DNA of 64,000 nt from Teretinema sp942493045 (GCA_942493045.1 OW818665.1:682001-746000), one strand, 5' to 3'; positions 51,263 to 60,205 are shown, counted from the first letter of the stretch. Notes: a model not told the origin generated them from the letters alone. Translations and numbers: made by a program.

Positions 51263-51278
51263 TGCAACAACTGTGCCA
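51263..51278 (-). promoter_or_regulatory. Sigma-54 (RpoN) promoter
   Basis: Read leftward from 51278: TGGCACAGTTGTTGCA, which fits the consensus TGGCACR-N4-TTGCA at every fixed position, with GG and GC exactly 10 bases apart. Start near 51252, 14 nt before ATG 51238, leaving room for GGGGGTG. Confidence 0.8.
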
Positions 51279-51328
51279 GTCGCAGAATAGGGTTGAAAAT
51301 GATGCTTATTAACAGGAAACGGCACTAA

Positions 51329-51390
51329 TTTTTCCTGAATTCAGGAAAAACAGGGTATGAAAAACCTGAATTCAGGAATTTGAATTCAGG
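51329..51390. repeat. Palindromic CCTGAATTCAGG sites, likely activator-binding sites
   Basis: Site 1: a perfect 22-bp palindrome 51329-51350 (TTTTT-CCTGAATTCAGG-AAAAA). Site 2: CCTGAATTCAGG at 51365-51376. Site 3: a partial TGAATTCAGG at 51381-51390, followed by a half-site CTTCAGG at 51399-51405. Their centres are about 88, 119 and 133 bp upstream of the predicted sigma-54 start, the usual range for enhancer-binding proteins. Confidence 0.65.
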
Positions 51391-51399
51391 ATTCTGTCT

Positions 51400-52428
51400 T
51401 CAGGTTATTGCAGGCGGCTGATCGTTTTTCCAGGCCGGAATGCCGGGGAAATCAGCGGCAAAAGCCTCGATCAGGCGGGGAAGAATTTCTGAAATGGTTC
51501 CCGGTGTGCTTAAACCGGAAGCCTGACGATGCCCGCCTCCACCAAACTGCGCCGCCACCCTGCTGACATCAATCCGGTCAAGCGAGCGAAATCCGACAGT
51601 ACAGTTATCCGGGCTTTCCTGCCGGATGATGATGATTGCTTCCACCCCGCTGATGCTCTGGATCAGTTGGTAAAGGGTGTCAGAGTCCCGCCCCTCCAGC
51701 CCGAATTCGGCGGTATCCGCCAGGTTTTCCCAGGCTACCATCAACCCGCCGCCATAACAGGGGGTCAGCCGTGAGAGTATCCGGGAGATAAGGATACGTG
51801 AACCAAAAGATTTTCCGCCGTTAATATGCGCGAAAGTTTTTTTCGGGCTCGCTCCGGCAAACAGTAAACGGGAGGCAGCCGAAAGCGTCAAGGCGCCGCC
51901 ATGATCCAGATGCCGAAAGAAACCGGTGTCCGTGCAGAGACCGAACAGCAGAAAACCGGCTTCCGCCGCTGTCGGGGTGTCGCCGAAGGTTTCGATAAGC
52001 GACTGGACCAGTACGGTGGTGGAGGATGCCGAGCTTTCGATAAAATCCGCCGGACTATTACCCTCGTTGGTTGCGTGATGGTCAATTATCGATCGCGGTA
52101 GGTGTTCCAGGCCGAGCGAGGCATCGCCCATCCGGTCAATACCTGAACAATCCAATATGACCAGGGCCGTTTTGCCGTCGCATCCGGACAAATCTACGGA
52201 CGGGATAAACAGCGATTCGTATTGTTTTATTTCAGGTCGTTTAAAGGGTCCGGCAGAAACCAGCACAATTTTCTTACCGCGGCGTTCCAGCCAGGAGGCC
52301 AGAGCCAGGGCGCTGCCGACGCAGTCGCCATCCGGTTCGCGGTGTCCGGCTATCAGATAAGTGTCGAATTCGTTAAAAAAAGTGAGCAATTCGCGGGGCG
52401 GGGTATAGCGGTGTTCTGACATAATCAT
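51400..52428 (-). CDS. DHH/DHHA1 phosphoesterase, NrnA-like
   Basis: 342 aa. NrnA-type enzymes cleave short oligoribonucleotides and pAp; close relatives (GdpP DHH part, DhhP/Pde2) hydrolyse c-di-AMP or pApA. Motifs: AGHREPDGDCVGSALALASW, VILDCSG, SIIDHHATNEG (the DHH), LLFGLCTDTGFFRHLD, and DHHA1 end RVAAQFGGGGHRQASGL. Since CdaA is encoded in the window, a part in c-di-AMP breakdown is possible but unproven. ATG 52428 overlaps the peptidase stop. Confidence 0.87.
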   Translation of the reverse strand: MIMSEHRYTPPRELLTFFNEFDTYLIAGHREPDGDCVGSALALASWLERRGKKIVLVSAGPFKRPEIKQYESLFIPSVDLSGCDGKTALVILDCSGIDRMGDASLGLEHLPRSIIDHHATNEGNSPADFIESSASSTTVLVQSLIETFGDTPTAAEAGFLLFGLCTDTGFFRHLDHGGALTLSAASRLLFAGASPKKTFAHINGGKSFGSRILISRILSRLTPCYGGGLMVAWENLADTAEFGLEGRDSDTLYQLIQSISGVEAIIIIRQESPDNCTVGFRSLDRIDVSRVAAQFGGGGHRQASGLSTPGTISEILPRLIEAFAADFPGIPAWKNDQPPAIT

Positions 52429-53636
52429 GTTAATTCCTGCTCTTGGACTGAATTTACCGGCCTGGCTTGCAGCACGGTCCTTTGTGGTTTCCCGCCTGAA
52501 ATTACGGGAACTCCGTCTTTAATATAGATATTAATTTCGGTTCGGAGGCCGAAATCGGAAAAATAAAGTCCCGGTTCTACGGAAAAACAGCTGCCTTCCA
52601 GTATAAAACGGCTGTCCGGAAACTCAACCGAGTCAAGATTAACTCCGGAGCCGTGACATTCCCGGTCTATGCCATGACCGGTGCGATGCCGGATTGCCGC
52701 TTTGCAGCCGCGGGCGATCAGATATTCACGGGCCAGGCGGTCTAGCGCCGCTCCGGTTATCGGTTCATGATTGACGAAGGCCTTTTGAACGGCGGATGTT
52801 ACGAGATTTCGGGCTTCACAGATACAGGTAAAGGCGTCGGTTACTTCCTGCGGAACGTTTTGTCCGTAATAGCCGACCCAGGAGATATCGGCATAGACCG
52901 ATTGCGGTTTTTTTGCCCATAAATCGATCTGTATTACCTCATTGAGCTGCAGCGGTTTTCCTCTGAAGCCGTTTTCATCAGTTTCAGAGGGCGGCGCGTA
53001 GTGCGGATCGGCGCTGTGCGGACCAAAAGCCACGATGGGAGGGTGGTTGGTAATCAGGCCGAACCGCTTAAAACAGTCCATGATGTGGTCCTGGACGCAA
53101 CCTTCATAGAGCGTCAGGCCCGCGCTGATCCTGTCGAGTATTAATTGCCAGGCCGAGTTCACTATATCATAGAGCTTTCGCGCGGTCTGCTGATGTTCAA
53201 TAAAATCACTCCCCTGGAATAGTCCTGCGGTACGCTGAATCAGGGCGGAGGCTTTGTGCAGTTTCCAATTGTGCTGGATGAGCAAGTCATACATACCGGC
53301 GTCCAGTGTGGAAAGCACCGCTATGTCAGGATCGTAGAGGACGGCGATGGCCTTTGCGTTCCAAGCCGAAAGGATATTCAGCAGTTCCTGGCGGGTATGA
53401 TAACAGCGTTTTTCCCCGGGCAGATGATCCAGAATATGGCTTTCGATGCCGTGAACAATGCGGCAGGGTTCTCCATCGGAGGGAATCAGATACAGCCAGC
53501 GGCGGGAGCAGGATTGTTCCGGGTCAATGCACAGGATTTGGTTGGTGAGCGGATCGCGGTGCTGAAAATTATAAAAAAGCCATCCGTCGAGGTTTTCCTC
53601 GCGAATGGCTTTCTGAAACGCGGAAAGTTGAAACAT
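52425..53636 (-). CDS. M24-family metallopeptidase (Xaa-Pro aminopeptidase-like)
   Basis: 403 aa, pita-bread fold. Five metal ligands are in place: Asp in QIDLWAKK, Asp in YADISWVGY, His in HRTGHGIDRECHG, Glu in FSVEPGLYF and Glu in LRTEINIYI. An N-terminal domain (about 1-160) is of creatinase type. Removes N-terminal residues preceding proline, or is a prolidase; exact specificity is open. 9 bp after the upstream exported-protein gene. Confidence 0.87.
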   Translation of the reverse strand: MFQLSAFQKAIREENLDGWLFYNFQHRDPLTNQILCIDPEQSCSRRWLYLIPSDGEPCRIVHGIESHILDHLPGEKRCYHTRQELLNILSAWNAKAIAVLYDPDIAVLSTLDAGMYDLLIQHNWKLHKASALIQRTAGLFQGSDFIEHQQTARKLYDIVNSAWQLILDRISAGLTLYEGCVQDHIMDCFKRFGLITNHPPIVAFGPHSADPHYAPPSETDENGFRGKPLQLNEVIQIDLWAKKPQSVYADISWVGYYGQNVPQEVTDAFTCICEARNLVTSAVQKAFVNHEPITGAALDRLAREYLIARGCKAAIRHRTGHGIDRECHGSGVNLDSVEFPDSRFILEGSCFSVEPGLYFSDFGLRTEINIYIKDGVPVISGGKPQRTVLQARPVNSVQEQELT

Positions 53637-53645
53637 TCCTCTTAA

Positions 53646-54053
53646 TCAGAATTCAAGAGCCAGTTTTTCGATTTTGAATTTGTCCTCAATCGGGGCGCCG
53701 GGACTGATGGTACCCCAGGACGGGTGGTTAATATCCTTCATGGCTACAACCCGGACATGATCAAACTCGCCGTTTTTGAACATTATTGTCAGGTAGGGAT
53801 TGATGTTCTGTTCGGTAAGATTAAGCACGGCGCGGTTATCACGGCGGTCAAACCATTCCTGGGGGATGTAAGCTTCTCCGGTTTTCAAACCGGCACGTCG
53901 GTAAATGACATAATACCCGAGACGATAGGGGAATATCTTCAGTATCTGAACGTTCACATAGTAAAATTCTGATTCCTCGGCGACAAGCGGCAGCGAGGCG
54001 GCCAAACCAAACAGCAGACAGCCTAAAACAAGCAGAAGGACCGTTTTCTTCAT
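53646..54053 (-). CDS. Small exported protein, unknown function
   Basis: 135 aa with a signal peptide MKKTVLLLVLGCLLFGLAAS and cleavage near SLPLVA-EE. A cysteine lies inside the hydrophobic core, but lipobox spacing is poor. The mature part is beta-rich (FYYVNVQILKIFPYRLGYYV) and ends KIEKLALEF. ATG 54053 is chosen over TTG 54062, which lies in the GGAGG-TTG stretch. Resembles conserved short periplasmic proteins of treponemes, but I cannot name a family. Confidence 0.68.
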   Translation of the reverse strand: MKKTVLLLVLGCLLFGLAASLPLVAEESEFYYVNVQILKIFPYRLGYYVIYRRAGLKTGEAYIPQEWFDRRDNRAVLNLTEQNINPYLTIMFKNGEFDHVRVVAMKDINHPSWGTISPGAPIEDKFKIEKLALEF

Positions 54054-54097
54054 AAAAATCAACCTCCGTATCGATTAATTACAGTATAGACGTGAGT

Positions 54098-55036
54098 TCA
54101 GATTGTTGCAAGCATAATTGCTTTTATCGTGTGCTTACGGTTTTCGGCCTGATCCCATACCCGACTGCTCTTACCTTCTATGACGCCGAAGCTGACTTCT
54201 TCTCCCTTTACAGCCGGCAGACAATGCAGGAAAATACAGTCCGGATTAGCGGTTCTTTGCATCAAGGCCTCGTTCACCTGGTAGGGGGCGAGCAGGGCAC
54301 AGAGCTTTTCCCTGTTGGCCTCTTCGCCCATTGATACCCAGACATCTGTGTAAAGAACGTCAGCGCCGCGTACCGCGTCCAGTGAATCGGTACAGGACAG
54401 TGTGGCGCCGGATTGAGCGGCCCAGATCGCGCATTCGGTGAGCAGGGAGCTTTCGGTAGCCCGTTCTGCCGGCGATATGACCGTACAGTGGATGCCGAGT
54501 TTGGAGCAGATGATCAGCAGTGAACGGGCTACATTATTGCGGCCGTCCCCGACATAACAGATGGTCTTTCCGCGGACGGTGCCGAAGGCTTCGCGAACAG
54601 TCATGATGTCAGCCAGAACCTGAGTCGGATGATAGAGATCTGTTAAACCGTTATACACCGGCACGCCGGCTTCCCGGGCCAGAGTCTCGACTGTTTCCTG
54701 CTTGAAGCCGCGGAATTCAATCGCGGTGAACATGCGTCCCAATACCCGGGCAGTGTCTTCCACGGATTCCTTGGAGCCCAGCTGAATATCCTGGGTTGAC
54801 AGAAAAACGGGATGGCCGCCTTCTTCTCCAAAGGCCGTTTCAAAGGCGCAGCGGGTGCGGGTTGAACGTTTCTCGAAGATCATAGCCAGTGTTTTCCCCA
54901 TAAAGCGTTGACGGATTTTTCCCTGCTGAGACTGCTTTTTGACAATGTCGGATTGTTTCAACAGAAAAAGGATTTCTTCCGCGGAAAAGTCCTTCCAGCT
55001 TACCAGAGAACGGCCTTTCAACGCTCTAGGATTCAT
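54098..55036 (-). CDS. argF: Ornithine carbamoyltransferase
   Basis: 312 aa. Condenses ornithine and carbamoyl phosphate to citrulline, or the reverse in the arginine deiminase pathway. Carbamoyl-phosphate loop FEKRSTRTRCAFE, HPTQVLADIMT, VYNGLTDLYHP and DCIFLHCLPAVKG are family motifs. No other arginine gene is adjacent, so biosynthetic (argF) versus catabolic (arcB) use cannot be decided. GGGAG precedes ATG 55036. Confidence 0.9.
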   Translation of the reverse strand: MNPRALKGRSLVSWKDFSAEEILFLLKQSDIVKKQSQQGKIRQRFMGKTLAMIFEKRSTRTRCAFETAFGEEGGHPVFLSTQDIQLGSKESVEDTARVLGRMFTAIEFRGFKQETVETLAREAGVPVYNGLTDLYHPTQVLADIMTVREAFGTVRGKTICYVGDGRNNVARSLLIICSKLGIHCTVISPAERATESSLLTECAIWAAQSGATLSCTDSLDAVRGADVLYTDVWVSMGEEANREKLCALLAPYQVNEALMQRTANPDCIFLHCLPAVKGEEVSFGVIEGKSSRVWDQAENRKHTIKAIMLATI

Positions 55037-55148
55037 ACATTACTCCCGATGTTATACATAAGATTTAGATAGGCAATTGCTTCGTTTCGGGTTTATACTA
55101 GCAATCTGGGACAGCGCTGTCAATCAAATAAAAAAACGTGAGGTCTCT

Positions 55149-57572
55149 ATGTTGTTTATCTATATTGAATTGAGATACCTGAAGCAGTTGCAGCGCATCG
55201 CCCCGAGTGTGCCTGCGTCGTTTTTCTCAGAAATCGCCGACTCCGTCCTCCGCAACGGCGGCGAATACCAGGCGCTTTCTTCCGGCAGTTTTTGCTTTTT
55301 TGATGAACACCTGGTAGGCTCAACCTTCGCGGCGGCCAGAGTGTTGGATTCTATCCGTACTGCCCTTGAAAAAAACCGTAAGCGCATCCGTGAGTATTTT
55401 GTGCTTACCGATATCGCCGCTGACAAAATAAGAATTGAAGCCTTGCAGCAGGAACTGCGCCGCTTTGAGCAGCTGGTGCTGCCCGATGAAGGGCTGTTGA
55501 TTACTTCCGTGGCCGGCAGGCTGTTAGCGCCTTATATTACTGTTGTACCGGATAATGATACCGGTCTGCTGCTTTATTCGGGCCAAAAAATCGCGCTGCA
55601 TGACAGCTCGGACGCAGGCAGCGCCGCGCCGGCCAATCATGAAAACGTCATGCTGTATCCCGATCCCTTCGGCTCGACCCTGCATGCCCTGCGAAACTGT
55701 GTCGGCCTGTATAACCAGGAAACACTGGCCGCTTTGCAGGATGGCGAAGAAAATCAGCGCCTTTTCCATGAGAATCGCCAGGCTTTGGAAATGTTCGGGA
55801 AAAGCCGCTTTTCGGCCGTCCGTCCGGCCTGGCAGCTTCGAGCCATAGGGGAATATTACCGGCAGTTTTTTACGGCTTTGAATCAGAAAGTACTCTGCGG
55901 GAAAACATTACTGATAATCGGAACAAAGGCGTCTTCAGAGCCGCTCGCGGCCGCGGTTCAGGAAATCGTCCCGAAGCTGAAGATTGAAATTATCGAGCCG
56001 CAGGCGAAGGTGCCTGCTGATATAGTTACCATCCCCACTGATCTCCGCGATCTGGCCTATTTGGCGTTTCTTGGTATACGATTTCTGTTTATTGATGAAA
56101 TGCCGGCTTTTTTTAAGTATCTGGGCAAACAGAGTGATTTTATGGAAGCCCTGGCCGATTGGCTGTATTCCTACGGATTGCTTTATGATAAACATGATTT
56201 CCGGTCTTTTAATTTTCCGGCAATGTTTAAACTTGAAGCGTCCATGACAGAGCGTAGCGCGGAACTGCGCTTGAAAATGGCGGACTATTTACGCTCCCTT
56301 TCGGTTGCCGGTGTGCTTGAAGCCGGTTTTGAAATTTATGATATTCTAGTGGATCTCGGCTGTCAGTGTCCGGATTCTTTTCTGCTGGCCTGTATCTACC
56401 GTTCATCCGATCCGATGGCGGCGCTCGCGGAGCATGCCGGACAGTTTTCCAACCGGCAACTGTATGAGTCAGCCCGGCTATTGGAGACTGCCCGGGAAAA
56501 ATACGAAAGCGGGCTGTTCTCGGAGTCAGCTCAGAGTGTAAAGCGGGTCTTGCATGTTTTCCAGCAGGAGAAGTCCCAGGCCGGCGAGTTTCGAGCCCTT
56601 TCTCTGCTCGGTATGCTAACTTTAGCCCAAAACAGCGATGATGACGCTATTGTCTATCTTGAATACGCCCTGGAAAATGCTGAGGCCATGAAAGATACCC
56701 TGGCCATTTTAGCAACCCGTCTGGATATGGCCACCGTATGGTTTATTCAGGGGAATTATCATTTTGCGCTCTGTGCCCTTGAGCGTCTACAGACAGTGGT
56801 GTCCGGCTGTTACGCCAAAGACAGGGAGGTTTTGATAGTATTCTTGAAAGGACGCATCCGTTTCGAATTGGGAGATTACCGGGGAGCCGAGACTCTTTTT
56901 GAAAGCGCCGCCGCGATAGCCGCGAATCATGAAATAACCAACGCCATACCGCTGTGCCGGGTGTGGTATGCCCGCTCCCTGCTGCATCAAAACCGTTTTG
57001 CCTCAGCAGAAAACATTTTGGTTGAGCATATTCAGAAGATTCCGGATGCCCATTTGTTTCTGCTGGAGAGCCGGATGCTGAGCGGGCGTGAAGGGGTTTC
57101 TCTGCCCGCTAACGAAGATTTAATTACTGCCTATGCGGCTGTACCGCGCTGGAATCCCGATAACCCCGGATGGGAGAGCGGCTTTGCTCTGGCCGAGGAC
57201 CGCTGTTACGGAACGTCCAGCGATAAGCGCCTGGCCGTGCGCATGCTACAGGTATTCTCTATTTACGGTGATTACCGGATCGGTCGTGAAACCAGCCGCA
57301 CGCTCGTGCTTGGTCAGCTTGATTCTCTGGCCCGGGCGGCCATGTCCGCGCGCGATCCCTATGCGGCCTTATATTACTATTTGTGTTATGAGGTATGCCG
57401 GGAGCAGAGCGCGGTTTCCGCGGATACCACGACGTATCTAAGCCGGGCTTTTAAGTATCTGCAAAAACGATCGCATGTGATCGACAACAATTCCATCCGT
57501 GAGCAGTATATGCAGCAACAGCTCTGGAACGGCAAGCTTTTTCGGGCCGCGCGCGACAATATGCTGATCTGA
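55149..57572 (+). CDS. Large TPR-repeat cytoplasmic protein, unknown function
   Basis: 807 aa. No signal peptide or clear membrane helix. Residues 1-120 (LFIYIELRYLKQLQRIAPSV) form an alpha/beta start resembling cyclase-like or GAF-like sensor folds, but motifs are not clear. Residues about 240-340 contain a Rossmann-like segment (KTLLIIGTKASSEPLAAAVQ). Residues about 440-640 are TPR-like: ARLLETAREKYESGLFSESA, LGMLTLAQNSDDDAIVYLEY, ALCALERLQTVV, GDYRGAETLFESAAAIAA. GTGAGGT before ATG 55149; the longer frame from 55077 runs through the promoter region. Confidence 0.7.
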   Translation: MLFIYIELRYLKQLQRIAPSVPASFFSEIADSVLRNGGEYQALSSGSFCFFDEHLVGSTFAAARVLDSIRTALEKNRKRIREYFVLTDIAADKIRIEALQQELRRFEQLVLPDEGLLITSVAGRLLAPYITVVPDNDTGLLLYSGQKIALHDSSDAGSAAPANHENVMLYPDPFGSTLHALRNCVGLYNQETLAALQDGEENQRLFHENRQALEMFGKSRFSAVRPAWQLRAIGEYYRQFFTALNQKVLCGKTLLIIGTKASSEPLAAAVQEIVPKLKIEIIEPQAKVPADIVTIPTDLRDLAYLAFLGIRFLFIDEMPAFFKYLGKQSDFMEALADWLYSYGLLYDKHDFRSFNFPAMFKLEASMTERSAELRLKMADYLRSLSVAGVLEAGFEIYDILVDLGCQCPDSFLLACIYRSSDPMAALAEHAGQFSNRQLYESARLLETAREKYESGLFSESAQSVKRVLHVFQQEKSQAGEFRALSLLGMLTLAQNSDDDAIVYLEYALENAEAMKDTLAILATRLDMATVWFIQGNYHFALCALERLQTVVSGCYAKDREVLIVFLKGRIRFELGDYRGAETLFESAAAIAANHEITNAIPLCRVWYARSLLHQNRFASAENILVEHIQKIPDAHLFLLESRMLSGREGVSLPANEDLITAYAAVPRWNPDNPGWESGFALAEDRCYGTSSDKRLAVRMLQVFSIYGDYRIGRETSRTLVLGQLDSLARAAMSARDPYAALYYYLCYEVCREQSAVSADTTTYLSRAFKYLQKRSHVIDNNSIREQYMQQQLWNGKLFRAARDNMLI

Positions 57573-57593
57573 AAATTCTGTATTTATCATTGC

Positions 57594-57622
57594 TTGACTT
57601 TTTTTAATGGCTCTGCTAGTAT
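57594..57622 (+). promoter_or_regulatory. Promoter of tRNA-Met
   Basis: TTGACT at 57594-57599, 17 bp, TAGTAT at 57617-57622 with TGC before it. Start near 57629, six bases before the tRNA. Confidence 0.78.
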
Positions 57623-57634
57623 CTCGACCATTGC

Positions 57635-57707
57635 GGCGGTATAGCTCAGTTGGTAGAGCAAACGGCTCATATCCGTTAGGTCATAGGTTCAAGCCCTATT
57701 GCCGCTA
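57635..57707 (+). tRNA. tRNA-Met(CAT), elongator type
   Basis: Cloverleaf from GGCGGTA to TGCCGCT, discriminator A, loop CTCATAT with anticodon CAT. Pair 1-72 is G-U, so this is not the initiator (which has a mismatched C1-A72 and GGG/CCC in the anticodon stem). A tRNA-Ile with lysidine at CAT is the alternative. CCA not encoded. Confidence 0.88.
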
Positions 57708-57716
57708 GATAATGCG

Positions 57717-57750
57717 AGGGATTTACAGAGTACTGTAGATCCCTTTTTTT
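57717..57750 (+). terminator. Terminator of tRNA-Met
   Basis: AGGGATTTACAG (57717-57728) pairs with CTGTAGATCCCT (57733-57744), one G-U, followed by seven T. Confidence 0.88.
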
Positions 57751-57823
57751 ATGCATATCTCATCGCCGAGCTTTTATCAGTTTACATCCCAATGTTAAAT
57801 CCCCCTCTTTTCCCCGTAAATTG

Positions 57824-57832
57824 TGCTATAAT
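57824..57832 (+). promoter_or_regulatory. Extended -10 promoter of the nfeD operon
   Basis: TGC-TATAAT with a poor -35. Start near 57839; the leader contains GGAGGTGA before ATG 57857. Confidence 0.55.
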
Positions 57833-57856
57833 TCAGTCTTGAATCGGAGGTGAGTT

Positions 57857-58309
57857 ATGGAAAGTTGGTTTGTGTGGGCCCTGATCGGAGTCGCCTGCAT
57901 CGGGCTGGAGATGATGATGCCCGGTTTTGTGATTTTCTTTTTCGGAATGGGGGCGTTGTTTACCGCCCTGACTTGTCTGATACCGGAGGTCTCCGCCCAG
58001 CTATGGCTGCAGGTGCTGATTTTTATCGTTACATCGATTTTCTCCCTGGTTATTTTAAGGCGGCGGTTTTCGAAGATCTTTGAGGGAACGGTTTTTAATC
58101 CCGGCAAGAGTACTGCCGAGGAAGATGGCGCCGGCCAAACCGCCGAGGTACTGGAAATCGTGAGTCCTACCCGTGACGGACGCATTCGCTTTCGGGGTAC
58201 CAGCTGGAAGGCCCGAACCCGCGAAGGTGAGGTTGCACCGGGAGTTACCGTACGCATTGTCGCCCGCGACGGGCTGACATATATCGTCGAAAGTACAGGA
58301 GGAAAGTAA
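57857..58309 (+). CDS. NfeD-like membrane protein
   Basis: 150 aa. Two or three membrane segments in residues 5-70 (WFVWALIGVACIGLEMMMPG, LQVLIFIVTSIFSLVIL) then a C-terminal OB-fold domain (RIRFRGTSWKART ... VAPGVTVRIVARDGLTYIVE). NfeD short forms work with SPFH proteins in membrane microdomains, and two SPFH genes follow directly (1-bp overlap). Confidence 0.87.
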   Translation: MESWFVWALIGVACIGLEMMMPGFVIFFFGMGALFTALTCLIPEVSAQLWLQVLIFIVTSIFSLVILRRRFSKIFEGTVFNPGKSTAEEDGAGQTAEVLEIVSPTRDGRIRFRGTSWKARTREGEVAPGVTVRIVARDGLTYIVESTGGK

Positions 58310-59265
58310 TGGGTACTGTGTATTTGCTGTATCTGGCGGCTTTTATCGTTGTCGTCACCTTATTTAAAATCGCGGTGGTGGTTCCGGAACAGGAATCCTA
58401 TATTATCGAGCGGCTTGGAAAGTATACTAAAACGCTGGAAGCCGGTTTTCATCTGCTGATTCCTTTCATTGACCATATTTCCTACAAGCAGAACCTGAAG
58501 GAAGAAGCCCTGGATGTCGATCCGCAGCTCTGTATTACCGCGGACAATGTCCAGGTTCAGGTGGATGGTATCCTTTATTTAAAGATTTATGATCCGGTGA
58601 AAGCCAGCTATGGTATTGATAACTTCCGCTTCGCCGTTTCGCAGCTGGCAAAAACAACCATGCGCAGCGAGGTCGGAAAACTGGAATTGGATAAGACCTT
58701 CTGCGGCCGCGAGGGAATCAATGACAACATTGTCAGAGCCCTGGACGAAGCCTCAGACAACTGGGGTATCAAGGTTACCCGCTATGAAATTCGCGATATC
58801 ACTCCTACTAAAACAATTCTGGAAGCCATGGAAAGCCAGATGCGCGCCGAGCGGGTCAAACGCGCCAGCATTCTGTTCAGCGAAGGCCAAAAGCAGGCTC
58901 GTATCAATGTTTCGCTTGGTGAAAAACAGGACGCCATCAACCGCTCAATGGGTGAGCGCCAGCGCCGCATCAACAGCGCCGAGGGTAGGGCCAAAGCCAT
59001 TGAGATCACCAGTAAGTCCACAGCCGAAGGCTTGAATATGGTTGCCGAAGCGCTCGCCGTTCCGGGCGGTAAAACAGCGATGGGTCTGCGCTTAGCCGAA
59101 AGCTATATTGATCGTTTCCGCAAGACGTTGGCGACCTGCGATGTCTCGGTGTATCCGGCCGAACTGGCCGGAATTGCTTCTATTGCCGATATACTGAAGA
59201 ACGCCGGGAAGAGCGTTCCCGCCGCCGCGACGCGCTCGGCATCAGTTTCCGGAGGTAACAAATGA
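58309..59265 (+). CDS. SPFH-domain protein (QmcA/stomatin-like), first of tandem pair
   Basis: 318 aa. N-terminal membrane segment, then SPFH domain EQESYIIERLGKYTKTLEAG and IDHISYKQNLKEEALDV; the coiled coil has an unusual polar ladder (EKQDAINRSMGERQRRINSA). C-terminal tail Ala/Ser-rich. QmcA family organises membrane domains and can associate with FtsH. Overlaps the second SPFH gene by 4 bp (ATGA). Confidence 0.9.
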   Translation: MGTVYLLYLAAFIVVVTLFKIAVVVPEQESYIIERLGKYTKTLEAGFHLLIPFIDHISYKQNLKEEALDVDPQLCITADNVQVQVDGILYLKIYDPVKASYGIDNFRFAVSQLAKTTMRSEVGKLELDKTFCGREGINDNIVRALDEASDNWGIKVTRYEIRDITPTKTILEAMESQMRAERVKRASILFSEGQKQARINVSLGEKQDAINRSMGERQRRINSAEGRAKAIEITSKSTAEGLNMVAEALAVPGGKTAMGLRLAESYIDRFRKTLATCDVSVYPAELAGIASIADILKNAGKSVPAAATRSASVSGGNK

Positions 59266-60182
59266 ATCCATTAATGCCCTTGTTTGTAATACTGGCGTTT
59301 TGCGCCTTTGTTTTTGTCATCACGCTGTTTCGCAGTGTACGGGTGGTACCGAATAAAACGGCTCTGATTGTGGAGCGGCTTGGTAAATACAGCCGTACTC
59401 TGGAAGCCGGTTTCCATGTGCTGTTTCCCTTTCTGGACGCCGTGCGCTATAAACAGACGCTTAAAGAGCAGGCTATCGATGTACCGGCTCAGGATTGTTT
59501 TACGAAAGACAATGTTCAGGTACGGGTAGACGGTGTATTGTACCTTCAGGTAATGGATCCCAAAAAAGCCAGTTACGGTATCCGTGATTATTCCTACGCC
59601 ACCGTCCTGCTCGCCCAGACCACCATGCGTTCGGTTGTCGGTCAGCTGGAACTGGATAATACCTTTGAAGCCCGGGAAAAAATCAACGCCACAGTAGTCA
59701 AGGCTGTCGATGAGGCTTCTGATCCCTGGGGCGTAAAGGTTACCAGATACGAAATTCAAAACATCCGGGTATCGGATTCGATCATGGATGCCATGGAAGC
59801 CCAGATGAAGGCCGAACGTGAAAAACGCGCCGAGATTGCCCGGTCCGTCGGAGAGATGGAAACCAAAATCAATTTGTCGATGGCCGCCTACGAAGAAGCG
59901 GTCAACTTGAGCGAGGGTGAAAAGCAGCGGATGATTAATGAAGCCGAGGGTGAAGCCAACGAAATAGTCGCGGTAGCCCGGGCAACCGCCGAAGGTATCC
60001 GGAAAGTTGCTGAGTCTCTTACCACTAAAGGCGGGGAAGCCGCGGCCAACCTGCGCCTTTCAGAGGACTGGATCGGGGCCATCGGCGGCATCGCCAAGAA
60101 TGGATCGAAACTGGTACTAAGCGCCGACCTGACCGATATCAACAAGATTACCGCCCAGGCTTCGAGGATGCTGGAGTACTGA
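59262..60182 (+). CDS. SPFH-domain protein (QmcA/stomatin-like), second of tandem pair
   Basis: 306 aa, clear paralog of the preceding protein: IVERLGKYSRTLEAGFHVLF, AVRYKQTLKEQAIDVPAQD, YEIQNIRVSDSIMDAMEAQM. The coiled coil is the canonical QmcA type with EKQRMINEAEGEANEIVAVA. The two presumably assemble as a hetero-oligomer, as HflK and HflC do. Confidence 0.9.
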   Translation: MNPLMPLFVILAFCAFVFVITLFRSVRVVPNKTALIVERLGKYSRTLEAGFHVLFPFLDAVRYKQTLKEQAIDVPAQDCFTKDNVQVRVDGVLYLQVMDPKKASYGIRDYSYATVLLAQTTMRSVVGQLELDNTFEAREKINATVVKAVDEASDPWGVKVTRYEIQNIRVSDSIMDAMEAQMKAEREKRAEIARSVGEMETKINLSMAAYEEAVNLSEGEKQRMINEAEGEANEIVAVARATAEGIRKVAESLTTKGGEAAANLRLSEDWIGAIGGIAKNGSKLVLSADLTDINKITAQASRMLEY

Positions 60183-60205
60183 GGGAACCGCTTAAAAAAT
60201 TAATT

